DNA of 64,000 bases from Gammaproteobacteria bacterium (lineage in GTDB: Bacteria > Pseudomonadota > Gammaproteobacteria > Steroidobacterales > PWYM01), in contig PWZL01000030.1 of assembly GCA_003567475.1 (NCBI GenBank), forward strand, positions 1-64,000, given 5' to 3'. A program made the translations under genes and the position numbers. The notes beneath the pieces are model-generated. The model saw nothing but the letters and a program-made list of their open reading frames with translations. It was not told the DNA's origin and did not search any database. Numbering within the stretch: position 1 is the stretch's first letter; every line of letters starts with the position of its first letter. This document shows, one piece after another, positions 11,185 to 21,392 of the stretch.

Positions 11185-12895
11185 CTGGGTTCTGCTGCGC
11201 CCGGCCTGGCTGCTCGCCCTGCTGCCCCTCGGGTGGCTGGTCTGGCGCCTCTATCGCGGCGGGACGTCGGCCGGACCGTGGCACGGCTGGATCGATCGGA
11301 GCCTCGTCGGGCACGTGCTGACGGATCCCGCCGCCGCCCGCCGGCCGCGTCTCGCGCTCGCCACGGCACTCGCCGGGCTGGCCGCAGTCACGGCGCTGGC
11401 CGGGCCGGCCTGGGACCGCGCACCCCAGCCGTTGTTTCGCGGTGACTCCGCACTGGTGATCGTCCTCGATCTGTCGCGATCCATGGACGTCCAGGACGTG
11501 GCGCCCAGCCGTCTGGCCCGCGCCCGCCTGAAACTCGCCGACCTGCTGGCCCGTCGTCCGGCCGATCAGGTCGGGCTGGTGGTGTACACGGCCAACGCCT
11601 TCACCGTCTCGCCGCTGACCACCGACACGGCCACGCTCGTGCTCACCCTGCCGGCACTCTCGAGCGAGATCATGCCCAGCCAGGGCAGCCATCCCGCGCT
11701 GGGGCTTCAGAAGGCCGCCGACCTGCTGGCCCAGGCGGGGCTGCGCCGCGGCGAGGTGCTGCTGGTGACGGATACGGCCGGCGGCCCGGACACCCGTGAA
11801 CATGCCGCACGGCTTGCCGCCGAGGGGCTGTCGGTCTCGGTACTCGCCGTGGGCACGCCCGAGGGCGGGCCCATCCCGATGGCGGAGGGCAGTGTGCTCC
11901 GCGATCGCCAGGGTCGCGTTGCGATGCCTTCACTGGATGAGGCGGCATTGCGTCGGCTGGCCGCGGCCGGCGAGGGGCGCTTTGCCCTGCTGAGCCCCGA
12001 CGACAGCGATCTCGATCATCTGCTGGCCCCATTGGAGGGTCGTGCGATGCGCGCGGCTGTCGAGGCCGAGGCGCGTGGCGCCGACTGGCGTGACCGCGGG
12101 CCATGGCTGGTGCTGGCGCTGCTGCCGCTGGCGCTGCTGGCGTTTCGCCGCGGCCTGCTGGCGGCGGTCTGCGTGGTTGCGCTCGCCCCGGCGATGGCCG
12201 TGCTGCCGGGCACCGCCATGGCGCTCGGCAACGGGCCGGCCGAGGCCCTGGCCCGCGAGTGGCAGGCCGTGGAGGCCTATCGGGACGCGCGCTGGTCCGA
12301 GGCGGCCGCGCTGCTCGATGGCCTGGAGGGCGCTCGGGCGCACTACAACCGCGGCAATGCCCTGGCCCGTCTCGGCGACTACCCGGGGGCCCTGGCGGCC
12401 TGGGAACAGGTGCTTGCCGATGAGCCCGAGCACGCGGATGCCGCCTACAACCACGCCTTGGTCTCGGCCCTGATGGCGGCCGCGGCCACGCCCGCTGAGA
12501 CCGACGAGGCGGCCGGGGAGGGCGAGGCGGCCGGGGAGGGCGAGGAGGGCGGTGATGGCGAGGCGGGTGGTGACGCCCCGGCCCGCGAACAGACCGCGGC
12601 AGAGGCCGCTGGCCAGTTTGCGGAGGCTGGGGAGGCGGCTGCTGGCCTGACGCCTGATGAGACGGCGATGGCCGAGTCGCCCGATCCGCGGCAGCCGGCT
12701 GAACCCGCGGTCTCTGCGCCCGGGGACGACCCGCCCGGCGGTCTCGATACGGACCTGCTCGAGCAGCGCCTGGCGCGGGCTGAGGGCGATCCTGCGGAAT
12801 TGCTGCGCCGGCGCTTCGAACTGCTGTACCGGCGCCAGCAGCGTGACCAGGACGGCAACCCGACCTGGCCGGGCGATCTGGCGCAGCCATGGTGA
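11177..12895 (+). CDS. VWA + TPR protein (BatB/BatC-like fusion)
   Basis: VIVLDLSRSMDVQDV MIDAS; 'ALLDGLEGARAHYNRGNALARLGDYPGALAAWEQVLADEPEHADAAYNHALV' TPR; acidic low-complexity C-terminus. Confidence 0.88.
   Translation: MPDWVLLRPAWLLALLPLGWLVWRLYRGGTSAGPWHGWIDRSLVGHVLTDPAAARRPRLALATALAGLAAVTALAGPAWDRAPQPLFRGDSALVIVLDLSRSMDVQDVAPSRLARARLKLADLLARRPADQVGLVVYTANAFTVSPLTTDTATLVLTLPALSSEIMPSQGSHPALGLQKAADLLAQAGLRRGEVLLVTDTAGGPDTREHAARLAAEGLSVSVLAVGTPEGGPIPMAEGSVLRDRQGRVAMPSLDEAALRRLAAAGEGRFALLSPDDSDLDHLLAPLEGRAMRAAVEAEARGADWRDRGPWLVLALLPLALLAFRRGLLAAVCVVALAPAMAVLPGTAMALGNGPAEALAREWQAVEAYRDARWSEAAALLDGLEGARAHYNRGNALARLGDYPGALAAWEQVLADEPEHADAAYNHALVSALMAAAATPAETDEAAGEGEAAGEGEEGGDGEAGGDAPAREQTAAEAAGQFAEAGEAAAGLTPDETAMAESPDPRQPAEPAVSAPGDDPPGGLDTDLLEQRLARAEGDPAELLRRRFELLYRRQQRDQDGNPTWPGDLAQPW
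12506..12541 (+). repeat. Perfect 18-bp tandem duplication inside the VWA/TPR gene
   Basis: GAGGCGGCCGGGGAGGGC x2 (12506-12523, 12524-12541), encodes EAAGEG EAAGEG. Confidence 0.9.
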
Positions 12896-14682
12896 GCCGG
12901 GCAGACCGCCGTGTGGCCTCGGGGCCCGCCCGACGAGGCGCCCTGATGCTCGCAGTGGGCTCGCTGTTCGGGCTGTGGTCGCTGCTCGCCGCGCCCGTGC
13001 TGGCCGTCACCCCCGCCCCCGTCCCCGCGGTCGCGGCCTGGCTGGAGCGCGACGCCGTGCCGGAAGACGAATCGCTGACGCTGCACCTCAGCATCACCGG
13101 TGACATCGACGAGACGCCTGACTGGTCGGTGCTGCTGCCGGACTTCGAAATCCTGCATCGCGCCCGCCAGACACGGATCCGGGCCGATGGTGAAACGTTC
13201 CGCCAGGAGATCGCGTGGGAACTGGGCCTGATGCCCAGGAGCAGCGCGGTTCGGGAGGTGCCCCCCGTGCCGGTGGGTGCGCTGCGCACGCCGGTGCTGC
13301 CCTTCGAGCGGCTGCCCCCGGGCGACCGTCCCGTCGCCGGGCGGGATGTGGTTGTCGAGGCCAGCGTGGCGGCGCCCGAGACCTGGGTGCTGGCGGAGCT
13401 GGTCTATACCACGCGCCTGTATCTGGCGGTCGGCGCGCGCGGGACACGCCTGTCCGAGCCCCGGGTGATTGAGGGCGAGGCCACCCTCCGGCGGCTTGGG
13501 GAGCCTCGCCAGTACCAGCTGCGCCGCGAGGGACGACACTACCTGGTGTGGGAGCAGCACCACGCGCTCGTGCCGCAGCGCAGCGGCACGCTGGTGATCG
13601 ATGCCGTGGCGCTTGACGCTGAACTCTCCGCGCCGGGGCAGCGGTCCCGGCGGGTGCGGGTGCAGTCCGACCCGGTGACCGTCGAGGTGCATCCGCCGCC
13701 CCCGCGCCCGACCGGGCTGCCGGCGGGTCCCTGGCTGCCGGCGGCCGAATTCGCGCTGCGTCTGGAGGCGCCGCCGGGCCCACTGCGCGCTGGTGAGCCG
13801 GTGACCCTGGAGCTCGTGGCGACGGCGCTGGGGGCATCGCCGGGGGCGCTGGCCCTGCCGCTGCCAGAATCGACGGATCCCGGGCTGAGACTGTATCCCG
13901 AGCGGCCGCGGCTCGACGCGACCGTCGATGCCTCGGGGATGAGCAGGCTCCGGCAGGTCCAGCCGATCGTGCTGCTGGCAACGGCCGAGGGCCGGTATCC
14001 GAGCCTGGAAATGCGGGTGCCCTGGTTCGATACGGGCACTGGCCGCTGGGCGGTGGCCGAAGCCCGGCTGCCAGCCCTGGAGGTCGGGCCGGCGCCGGGG
14101 GCACGGGCTGAGGGCGTGGGCGGGTCGGCGGTGGTCGTGGACAGTGGCGGCCTGCCGGCGGCCGTGATCGAGGGTCAGGTGCCTGGGGCGCCCGCGGGCG
14201 CCGCAGCGGGCCGGCGTGAAATCGATCCATGGCGGCTGGCAGCCCTGGTGCTCGGGCTGGGCTGGGCGCTGACGCTGGCATGGACCTGGACCTCGGCCCG
14301 CGCCGCCCAACGGCGGCGCCGGGCGCGGGCCGCCGATCGGCGCGTTGCGACTCCACCGGCCCGGGCTGTCCTGAAGCGCCTGGCGCGGGCCGCCCGGCAG
14401 GATGACCCGGCGGCGGCGCGTGAGGCGCTGCTCGCGTGGGGGGAGCAGCAGTGGCCGCAGGCACCGCCGCGCGCCATCGGCGAGCTGGCCGCTCGCCTGC
14501 CGGCCGAGCTTGCCGGGCCCGTCCATGGGGTGTCGCGGGCGCTGTACGCCGACCAGGCCGGCCCTTGGCAGGGACGCGATCTGGCCACGATCGTCGATGA
14601 TCTGCAGCGGTTGCCCCGCGCAGCGGGGTCGCTTGACCGCCAGTCCGCCCTGCCACCCCTCTGGCCGCGCTCCAGCACCTGA
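12889..14682 (+). CDS. BatD / oxygen-tolerance family protein
   Basis: Signal peptide, Ig-like domains, C-terminal TM; last gene of aerotolerance operon. Confidence 0.82.
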   Translation: MVSRADRRVASGPARRGALMLAVGSLFGLWSLLAAPVLAVTPAPVPAVAAWLERDAVPEDESLTLHLSITGDIDETPDWSVLLPDFEILHRARQTRIRADGETFRQEIAWELGLMPRSSAVREVPPVPVGALRTPVLPFERLPPGDRPVAGRDVVVEASVAAPETWVLAELVYTTRLYLAVGARGTRLSEPRVIEGEATLRRLGEPRQYQLRREGRHYLVWEQHHALVPQRSGTLVIDAVALDAELSAPGQRSRRVRVQSDPVTVEVHPPPPRPTGLPAGPWLPAAEFALRLEAPPGPLRAGEPVTLELVATALGASPGALALPLPESTDPGLRLYPERPRLDATVDASGMSRLRQVQPIVLLATAEGRYPSLEMRVPWFDTGTGRWAVAEARLPALEVGPAPGARAEGVGGSAVVVDSGGLPAAVIEGQVPGAPAGAAAGRREIDPWRLAALVLGLGWALTLAWTWTSARAAQRRRRARAADRRVATPPARAVLKRLARAARQDDPAAAREALLAWGEQQWPQAPPRAIGELAARLPAELAGPVHGVSRALYADQAGPWQGRDLATIVDDLQRLPRAAGSLDRQSALPPLWPRSST

Positions 14683-14821
14683 ACACCGATCAGCGAATCT
14701 GCGAGCCGAGTCCCGGCGTACCGGGAGAGCGAACCCGGAAAATGATCGTGTTCTGGCTGTCACCGCGGGCGAAATCGCGCGAATCAGCGCGCGCGGCGAA
14801 CCGGTGGCGGCGGAACCGCTT

Positions 14822-14827
14822 TATACT
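14822..14827 (+). promoter_or_regulatory. Candidate -10 (TATACT) for RND operon
   Basis: TATACT in a locally AT-rich stretch 53 nt upstream of ATG 14881. Confidence 0.4.
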
Positions 14828-14880
14828 ATTCTGTCAAGTGTTGGCCGCAGGTCCCGCCCAGGGGCTCGAGAGAACGGATA

Positions 14881-15984
14881 ATGAAAACGAACAGGGGCAA
14901 CATCCTGTTGCGGGTGGTCGCGGGCCTTGGCCTGATCGCCATGGCCGTGGCGTTCAGTCTGTGGCTGAACCGCGAGCAGGACATGCCGGGTTCGCCCGGT
15001 CCCCGCGGCGGCGCGCCGACGGTGATCACCGAGCCGGTGCGGGTCCAGGTGATGGCGCGCGAGATCGAGGCGCTCGGCACCTCCAGCGCCAGCGAATCGG
15101 TCACCATTGCCTCACGGGTCAGCGGCCGGATCGAACGCATCAATTTCCGCGAAGGCGAGCCGGTGGCGCGTGGCCAGGTGCTGATCGAACTCGAGGCCAA
15201 TGAGCAGCGGGCGGCCCTGGCTGAAGCCGAAGCCAACCTGGTGGAAAGCCGCAACCAGCTGCGCCGTGCCACCTCACTGTTCGACCAGCGGGTGATTTCG
15301 CAGTCGCAGATCGATGAACTCGAGTCCCGCGTGCGCGCAGACGAGGCCCGTGTGGCCGCCGCGGAGGCCCGGCTGGCCGACTTCCTCATCCGTGCCCCGT
15401 TCGACGGCCGTGTCGGCCTCAGGCGAGTCAGCGTCGGTGCGCTGGTCGGTCCCAGTGACACCATCACGACGCTGGACGACACGCGGGTGATCAAGGTGGA
15501 CTTTTCGGTGCCGGAGACTTTCCTCGCGGATGTCGAGGTGGGTCTGGACATCACGGCCGAAAGTGTCGCCTTTCCCGAGCGGCCGTTCCGGGGCACGGTC
15601 GAAAGCATCGACAGTCGTATCGATCCGATCACCCGCTCGGTGACCGTGCGCGCGGCGGTACCGAATCCGGATGGGCAACTGCGCCCGGGCATGTTCTTCA
15701 GCGTGCAGCTTTCGCAGCTGGAGCGCCAGGCCACACTCATTCCCGAAGCCGCCCTGGTGCCGGTACAGAACCGCCAGTTCGTGTTCGTGATCCGGGACGG
15801 TGTCGCCGAGCGCCGTGAGGTCATCACCGGCCGGCGACGCCCGGGTATCGTCGAGGTGGTCCAGGGCCTCGACGCCGGGGAGACTGTCGTGGTCGAAGGC
15901 GTTCAGAAAGTCCGCCCCGGTTCGCCGGTCCGGGCCCTCGCCGCCACCTCCCTGCCCGATGATGGCGAGACCATGACGCCGTGA
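14881..15984 (+). CDS. RND efflux periplasmic adaptor (membrane fusion protein)
   Basis: 'SRVSGRIERINFREGEPVARGQVLIELEANEQRAALAEAEANLVESRNQL' lipoyl-like/coiled-coil pattern; followed by RND permease. Confidence 0.92.
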   Translation: MKTNRGNILLRVVAGLGLIAMAVAFSLWLNREQDMPGSPGPRGGAPTVITEPVRVQVMAREIEALGTSSASESVTIASRVSGRIERINFREGEPVARGQVLIELEANEQRAALAEAEANLVESRNQLRRATSLFDQRVISQSQIDELESRVRADEARVAAAEARLADFLIRAPFDGRVGLRRVSVGALVGPSDTITTLDDTRVIKVDFSVPETFLADVEVGLDITAESVAFPERPFRGTVESIDSRIDPITRSVTVRAAVPNPDGQLRPGMFFSVQLSQLERQATLIPEAALVPVQNRQFVFVIRDGVAERREVITGRRRPGIVEVVQGLDAGETVVVEGVQKVRPGSPVRALAATSLPDDGETMTP

Positions 15985-18900
15985 TCATCTCGGAGGTCTC
16001 CATCAAGCGGCCGGTGTTCGCCACGGTGATCAGCCTGCTGCTGGTCATCCTCGGCGTCATGTCCTACGACCGGCTGCCGGTGAGGGAGTACCCCGATATC
16101 GATCCCCCGATCGTCTCGATCAGCACCGATTACCGTGGCGCTTCGGCCGATATCATCGAGACCCGTGTCACACAGGTTCTGGAAGACGCCGTGGCCGGCG
16201 TCGATGGTGTGCGCAGGATCACCTCGACCAGCCGCGACGAGCGCTCCAGCATCACCATCGAGTTCAACCTCACGCGTGATGTCGACGCCGCCACCAACGA
16301 CGTCCGCGATCGCATCGGGCGGGTGGTCGGGCGTCTGCCGGACGAAGCCGAGCAGCCGCGCATCGCCAAGCAGGACAGCGATGCCGATCCGGTGATGTGG
16401 CTGAATCTCTCCAGCGACCGCATGAGTGTGCTCGAGCTCACCGACTATGCCGAGCGGGTACTCATCGACCGCTTCTCGGTCGTCGACGGTGTCGCACAGA
16501 TCAACCTCGGCGGGGCGCGACGCTTCGCCATGCGGCTGTGGCTGGACCGGCGTGCGCTCGCGGCCCGCGGCCTCACTGTCGAGGATATCGAGCAGGCGCT
16601 GCGCCAGGAGAACGTGGAGCTGCCGGCCGGACGGCTCGAGTCGCTGGAGCGCGAGTTCACCCTGCGCACGCAGACCGGCCTCCAGACCGAACAGGACTTT
16701 CGCGCGCTGGTGGTGGGTCGGGGGGCAGACGGCTTCCTGGTGCGGCTCGGCGAAGTGGCCGATGTCATGCTGGACGCGGAGAACTTCCGCAGCACTTCGC
16801 GCAGCAACGGCGTGGCCGGCATCAGCATGGGCATTGTCCAGCAGTCCAAGGCCAACACCGTGGAGATCTCGGCACGGGTGCGCGAGGTCATCGAACAGAT
16901 CCGGCCCAGCCTGCCCGAGGGGATGTTGATCGACGTCAACAACGACCGCGCGATCTTCATCAACGAATCCCGTAAGGAAGTCTTCAAGGCGATCTTCTTC
17001 GCACTCGGGCTGGTGCTCGTCGTCATTTACCTGTTTCTCGGCAATCTGCGCGCCCTGGCGGTGCCGGCAGCGGTCATCCCGGTCTCGCTGATCGCCACGT
17101 TCACGGTGCTGTATGCCTTGGGCTTTTCGATCAACGTGTTGACGCTGCTCGGTCTGGTATTGGCCATCGGGCTGGTGGTCGACGACACCATCGTGGTGCT
17201 CGAGAACATCTATCGGCGGATCGAGGCCGGTCAGCAACCGCTGCTCGCGGCCCTCGATGGCAGCCGGGAGATTGGTTTTGCCGTGATCGCCACCACGCTC
17301 GTGCTGGTGTCGGTATTCGTCCCGCTGTCGTTCATGGAAGGCAACATCGGCCGACTGTTCGGCGAGTTCGGTATCGCCCTCGCCGCCGCGGTGATCTTCT
17401 CGAGCCTGGTGGCGCTGACGCTCGTGCCGATGCTGTGCTCCAAGCTGTTCACCGATGCCCGCAGTCGGGGCGGGTTCACGCACCTGGTCGACAGGGGCTT
17501 CCGGCGCATGAGTGAGGCCTACAAGCGACTGCTGCGACGGGTGGTGCTGGCACCCTGGGTTGTCGCCGCCGGCGGCCTTGCCACGGCGATCGTCGCCGGG
17601 GGCCTGCTCGCGGCCCTGCCCTCCGAGTACGCCCCTGACGAAGATCGCGGGGTGATCGTGCTGCGGCTGGAAGCGCCCGAGGGCGCGAGTTTCGAATATA
17701 CGGACAACTACACCCGGCGCATGGAAGAGGTGGTCATGCGCTACATCGAGACCGGTGAGGTGCGGCGGATGCTCGCGCGCGTGCCGGCCGGCTGGGCAGG
17801 CACGGGGGAGGTCAACAATTCTTTCGCCTGGCTGATGCTTCAGCACTGGAACGAGCGCGAGCGGGGCGTGGCGGAGATTGCCGACGAGATGGCCGCGGAA
17901 CTCGCCGACCTTCCGGGGGTGATGATCCGGGTGTTCCGACCGCGCAGTCTCGGTATCCGTGGCAATGTCCGTCCCCTGAGTTTCGTGCTCAGTGGCGGCA
18001 ACTACGATGAGATTGCGCAGTGGCGGGACCTCGTCTTCGAACGGATCCAGAACAATCCCGGCATTATCGGCCCGACTTCGGACTACGACGAGACCAAGCC
18101 CCAGATCAGCGTCATGGTCGATCGCAACCGCGCCGCGGATCTCGGCGTTTCGCTGTCGGCCGTGGGGCGCACCCTCGAGACCGCACTCGGCTCGCGCGTG
18201 GTCACCACGTTCACTCGCGAGGGTCAGGAGTACAACGTCATTCTTCAGGCGCGTGAGGAAGACCGCGCATCGCCTACCGACCTCTACAACCTCTACGTAC
18301 GCTCCTCGCGCAGCGGTGAACTCGTGCCGCTGGCCAACCTGGTGCGAACCGAGGAGCGTGCCGGCGCCTCGCGCCTGAACCGGGTCGATCGCCTGCGTTC
18401 GATCTCAGTGAACGCAGGTCTGGCCGACGGCTACGCGCTGGGCGATGCCATCGCCTTCATCGAAAGCGTGGTGGCCGAAGAGCTGCCGCCCTCCGCGCTG
18501 CTGTCCTGGAGTGGCGTGTCGCTGGAGTTCAAGGAGAGCGGACAGTCGCTGTACTTTACCTTCGTGCTGGCGCTGCTGATCGTGTTCCTGGTGCTCGCGG
18601 CGCAGTTCGAAAGCTTCCGCCACCCGATGATCATCATGACCACCGTACCGCTGGCGCTGACCGGTGGGCTGCTGGGCTTGTGGCTGGTCGGCGGCTCCCT
18701 CAATGTGTTCTCCCAGATCGGGGCCGTCATTCTGGTCGGCCTGGCGGCCAAGAATGGCGTGCTGATCGTCGAGTTCGCCAACCAGTTGCGCGATCGGGGC
18801 ATGGCGTTCATCGATGCGATCGTCGAGGCCTCGGCGGTCCGTCTTCGCCCGGTCCTCATGACCAGCATGTGCACCGCCTTCGGGGCGGTGCCGTTGATCC

Positions 18901-19100
18901 TCGCTACCGGCGCCGGGACCGAGACCCGTCAGCCTCTCGGCGTGGTCATTTTCTCAGGGGTGTTGTTGTCCATGGTGCTGACGCTGTTTGTCGTGCCGGC
19001 GTTCTATGCGCTGTTCGCGCGCAACACCAAGACCCCTGACCACGTCAGCCGCAAGATCCGCGCCCTCCAGGAGGGCATGCAACCGAGCGGGCAGGCCTGA
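15981..19100 (+). CDS. RND (HAE1-type) efflux permease
   Basis: 'KRPVFATVISLLLVILGVMSYDRLPVREYPDIDPPIVSI', 'LGLVLAIGLVVDDTIVVLENIYR', 'GLAAKNGVLIVEFANQLRDRG'. Confidence 0.97.
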   Translation: MIISEVSIKRPVFATVISLLLVILGVMSYDRLPVREYPDIDPPIVSISTDYRGASADIIETRVTQVLEDAVAGVDGVRRITSTSRDERSSITIEFNLTRDVDAATNDVRDRIGRVVGRLPDEAEQPRIAKQDSDADPVMWLNLSSDRMSVLELTDYAERVLIDRFSVVDGVAQINLGGARRFAMRLWLDRRALAARGLTVEDIEQALRQENVELPAGRLESLEREFTLRTQTGLQTEQDFRALVVGRGADGFLVRLGEVADVMLDAENFRSTSRSNGVAGISMGIVQQSKANTVEISARVREVIEQIRPSLPEGMLIDVNNDRAIFINESRKEVFKAIFFALGLVLVVIYLFLGNLRALAVPAAVIPVSLIATFTVLYALGFSINVLTLLGLVLAIGLVVDDTIVVLENIYRRIEAGQQPLLAALDGSREIGFAVIATTLVLVSVFVPLSFMEGNIGRLFGEFGIALAAAVIFSSLVALTLVPMLCSKLFTDARSRGGFTHLVDRGFRRMSEAYKRLLRRVVLAPWVVAAGGLATAIVAGGLLAALPSEYAPDEDRGVIVLRLEAPEGASFEYTDNYTRRMEEVVMRYIETGEVRRMLARVPAGWAGTGEVNNSFAWLMLQHWNERERGVAEIADEMAAELADLPGVMIRVFRPRSLGIRGNVRPLSFVLSGGNYDEIAQWRDLVFERIQNNPGIIGPTSDYDETKPQISVMVDRNRAADLGVSLSAVGRTLETALGSRVVTTFTREGQEYNVILQAREEDRASPTDLYNLYVRSSRSGELVPLANLVRTEERAGASRLNRVDRLRSISVNAGLADGYALGDAIAFIESVVAEELPPSALLSWSGVSLEFKESGQSLYFTFVLALLIVFLVLAAQFESFRHPMIIMTTVPLALTGGLLGLWLVGGSLNVFSQIGAVILVGLAAKNGVLIVEFANQLRDRGMAFIDAIVEASAVRLRPVLMTSMCTAFGAVPLILATGAGTETRQPLGVVIFSGVLLSMVLTLFVVPAFYALFARNTKTPDHVSRKIRALQEGMQPSGQA

Positions 19101-19110
19101 TGCCGGTCCT

Positions 19111-19986
19111 GTGACGCCGGCTCACCTGGGACTGCTGCTCGGCATCAACCTGATTTTTGGTTTCAACCTGATCGCCAGCAAATTCGGCATGGGGCAGCTG
19201 CCACCGCTGTTTTTCACGGGTCTGAGGTTTGCCGTGGTCACCGCCGTGCTCTGGCCGCTGCTGCGACTGCCGCGTCCGCAGCTCAGCCTGATTCTGCAGG
19301 TGGCCCTGGCCGTCGGCGTGGTTCACTTCGGCCTTATCTACCTCGGCCTTGCCCTCGCCGATGACATCTCTACCGTCGCGATTGCCCTGCAGATGGTCGT
19401 ACCGTTCACCACGCTGCTCAGCATTCTCATGCTGGGGGAGCGGGTCGGCTGGCGGCGGACGCTTGGCATGGCGCTGGCCTTCGGGGGCGTCATGCTCATC
19501 GCCTTCGATCCACGGGTGCTGGGCTACCTCGGTGCCCTGGGGCTGGTGCTGCTGGGCGGGCTCGCCATGGCCTTCGGCACCATCCTGATGAAGCGGCTTT
19601 CCGGGGTGAAGCCGCTGGAGCTGCAGGCGTGGATCGGGCTGGTCGGCGCGCCGTGCCTGCTGGGACTGTCCTGGGTGTTCGAGCAGGGGCAACTGGCGGC
19701 CGCGCAGGCGGCGGCGCCGCTGGTGTGGGTGGCGGTGGTGTTCTCGGCGTTGGGCGCGAGCGTGGTCGCTCATGGGGGGCTGTACTGGCTGATCCAGCGG
19801 TATGAAGTGTCGTTGATCTCGCCGCTGATGCTGCTCTCGACGCTGTTTTCGGTGCTCTTTGGCGTCTGGCTGATGGGCGACGTGTTGACGCCGGCGATCC
19901 TGTTGGGTGGGGCGGCCACGCTGGCCGGGGTGGCCGTGATTGCGGTGCGCAGCGGCGGCCGGGCGGGTGTGACCCCGTCCCCTTAG
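19111..19986 (+). CDS. EamA/DMT family transporter
   Basis: GTG 19111; ten hydrophobic segments, 'GLRFAVVTAVLWPLL', 'LGERVGWRRTLGMALAFGGVMLI'. Confidence 0.9.
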   Translation: MTPAHLGLLLGINLIFGFNLIASKFGMGQLPPLFFTGLRFAVVTAVLWPLLRLPRPQLSLILQVALAVGVVHFGLIYLGLALADDISTVAIALQMVVPFTTLLSILMLGERVGWRRTLGMALAFGGVMLIAFDPRVLGYLGALGLVLLGGLAMAFGTILMKRLSGVKPLELQAWIGLVGAPCLLGLSWVFEQGQLAAAQAAAPLVWVAVVFSALGASVVAHGGLYWLIQRYEVSLISPLMLLSTLFSVLFGVWLMGDVLTPAILLGGAATLAGVAVIAVRSGGRAGVTPSP

Positions 19987-20124
19987 CCGTTGCCGACCCG
20001 TCGGTCAAAACGTGACCCATTAGGCACATCCTGACCGGCTGGAGGTCTAGACTGATCCTCCGTCAAGGGGCGGCTGCTTTGGCCTGCGCCTTGCGCGCGC
20101 GCGTTTTCGGGGGTTGCAGTCCGG

Positions 20125-21366
20125 ATGATCTTCCCGTCACTCGAGAGTGATACCAACGGCTCACCGTTCGGGCGTCAGTTGCGTGACGGGTTCACGACGT
20201 TGCGCTTCGATCCGAGCCTCGAAAAGGATTTCCGGGATTACTACCTCGAGTTCTCGCGCGCCCGCGTGCAGGTGGCTGTGGGCGCGGTGCTGGTGCTGGT
20301 GCTGGTGCTGGTCGGCTTCGACTACGTCATCACCAGCGAGGGCGGCGAGGGCGACCGACACAATGTCGTGCGTCTGGCTTTCCTGCTGCCGATGCTCGGC
20401 ATGGGCATTCTGACCCTGTTCCATCCGGACCTCCGCAGTCACCAGCAGACGCTGTTCGGTTTCGGCGCGACGGCTTTCGGCTGCGCATCGAGCTATATCG
20501 CCGTGACTGCCGGCGTGACCGGTGCCACGCATCTGTTCGGTGCGGTCGTGCTGCTGGTCATGTTCATCAACCTCTTTCTCGGGCTGCTGTTCCACACGGC
20601 GTTGATGGCCAGCGGCACGGTCGCGCTCGTCTACATTGCCATGGGCGCCCTGTTCGGCTTGCCTGGCGAGGTGCTGTTCTACCAGACGATGATCGTGATC
20701 GCGGCGGTGGCGATCGGCGGCGTCGGGGTCTACACGTTCGAATATGCGGTTCGCCGGGGCTATCTTGAATCGCGGCTGCTATCGGAGCTCGCCCAGCGCG
20801 ACGGCCTCACCGGACTCTACAATCGCCGGCTGTTCGACGACCAGATGAGTCGGATGTGGCGCCAGGCACGGCGTGAGTGCTCGCCGGTGCAGATCATTCT
20901 GATCGATATCGACTACTTCAAGGTTTTCAACGATCTCTATGGACACCAGGCGGGCGATGATTGTCTGCGCAAGGTCGCCGAAACGCTGAACGCCGCGGCC
21001 AAGCGTCCGCTCGATCTCTGCGCCCGCTACGGTGGCGAGGAGTTCGTGCTGGTGCTGAGCGATCCGCCGCGTGACTATGCCGAAACGCTGCCCGAACGCT
21101 TGCGGCGGCAGGTGGCCGCGCTCGGGGTGCCGCACGAAGGCTCCCCGGTGGCCAACGTGGTCACCGTCAGTGTCGGCGTTGCCATGGTGACACCGGGAGA
21201 AGGCCGCAGCCTCGCCGGGGCCGTGCAGATGGCCGACGAGGCGCTCTACCAGGCCAAGGAAGAGGGACGCAATCGGGTCATCTTTCGGGAGTCATTCTCC
21301 AGCATCACCACCGGTTCGTTCCGCGCCGGCCGCGGCAAGCGCAGCCGTGCCAGCGACGCTGCCTGA
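20125..21366 (+). CDS. Membrane diguanylate cyclase (GGDEF; GGEEF active site)
   Basis: 'RDGLTGLYNRRLFDD', 'DIDYFKVFNDLYGHQAGDDCLRKVA', 'RYGGEEFVLVL'. Confidence 0.95.
   Translation: MIFPSLESDTNGSPFGRQLRDGFTTLRFDPSLEKDFRDYYLEFSRARVQVAVGAVLVLVLVLVGFDYVITSEGGEGDRHNVVRLAFLLPMLGMGILTLFHPDLRSHQQTLFGFGATAFGCASSYIAVTAGVTGATHLFGAVVLLVMFINLFLGLLFHTALMASGTVALVYIAMGALFGLPGEVLFYQTMIVIAAVAIGGVGVYTFEYAVRRGYLESRLLSELAQRDGLTGLYNRRLFDDQMSRMWRQARRECSPVQIILIDIDYFKVFNDLYGHQAGDDCLRKVAETLNAAAKRPLDLCARYGGEEFVLVLSDPPRDYAETLPERLRRQVAALGVPHEGSPVANVVTVSVGVAMVTPGEGRSLAGAVQMADEALYQAKEEGRNRVIFRESFSSITTGSFRAGRGKRSRASDAA
20286..20309 (+). repeat. Hexanucleotide SSR (GGTGCT)4 in first TM helix of the GGDEF gene
   Basis: ggtgctggtgctggtgctggtgct read directly; encodes VLVLVLVL. 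Confidence 0.9.
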
Positions 21367-21392
21367 CGCGAGCCGGGCCCGCGCCCACGCGC

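Noticed and set aside
14711-14726. TCCCGG-CGTA-CCGGGA hairpin before the RND operon as a riboswitch or regulatory RNA
   Set aside because: Single short stem upstream of the likely promoter; insufficient for a claim.
20041-20061. GGAGG-N11-CCTCC inverted repeat with central TCTAGA
   Set aside because: Short 5-bp arms and asymmetric centre; easily arises by chance.
20093-20103. GCGCGCGCGCG tract upstream of the GGDEF gene (possible Z-DNA)
   Set aside because: Only 11 nt in a genome this GC-rich; no supporting context.
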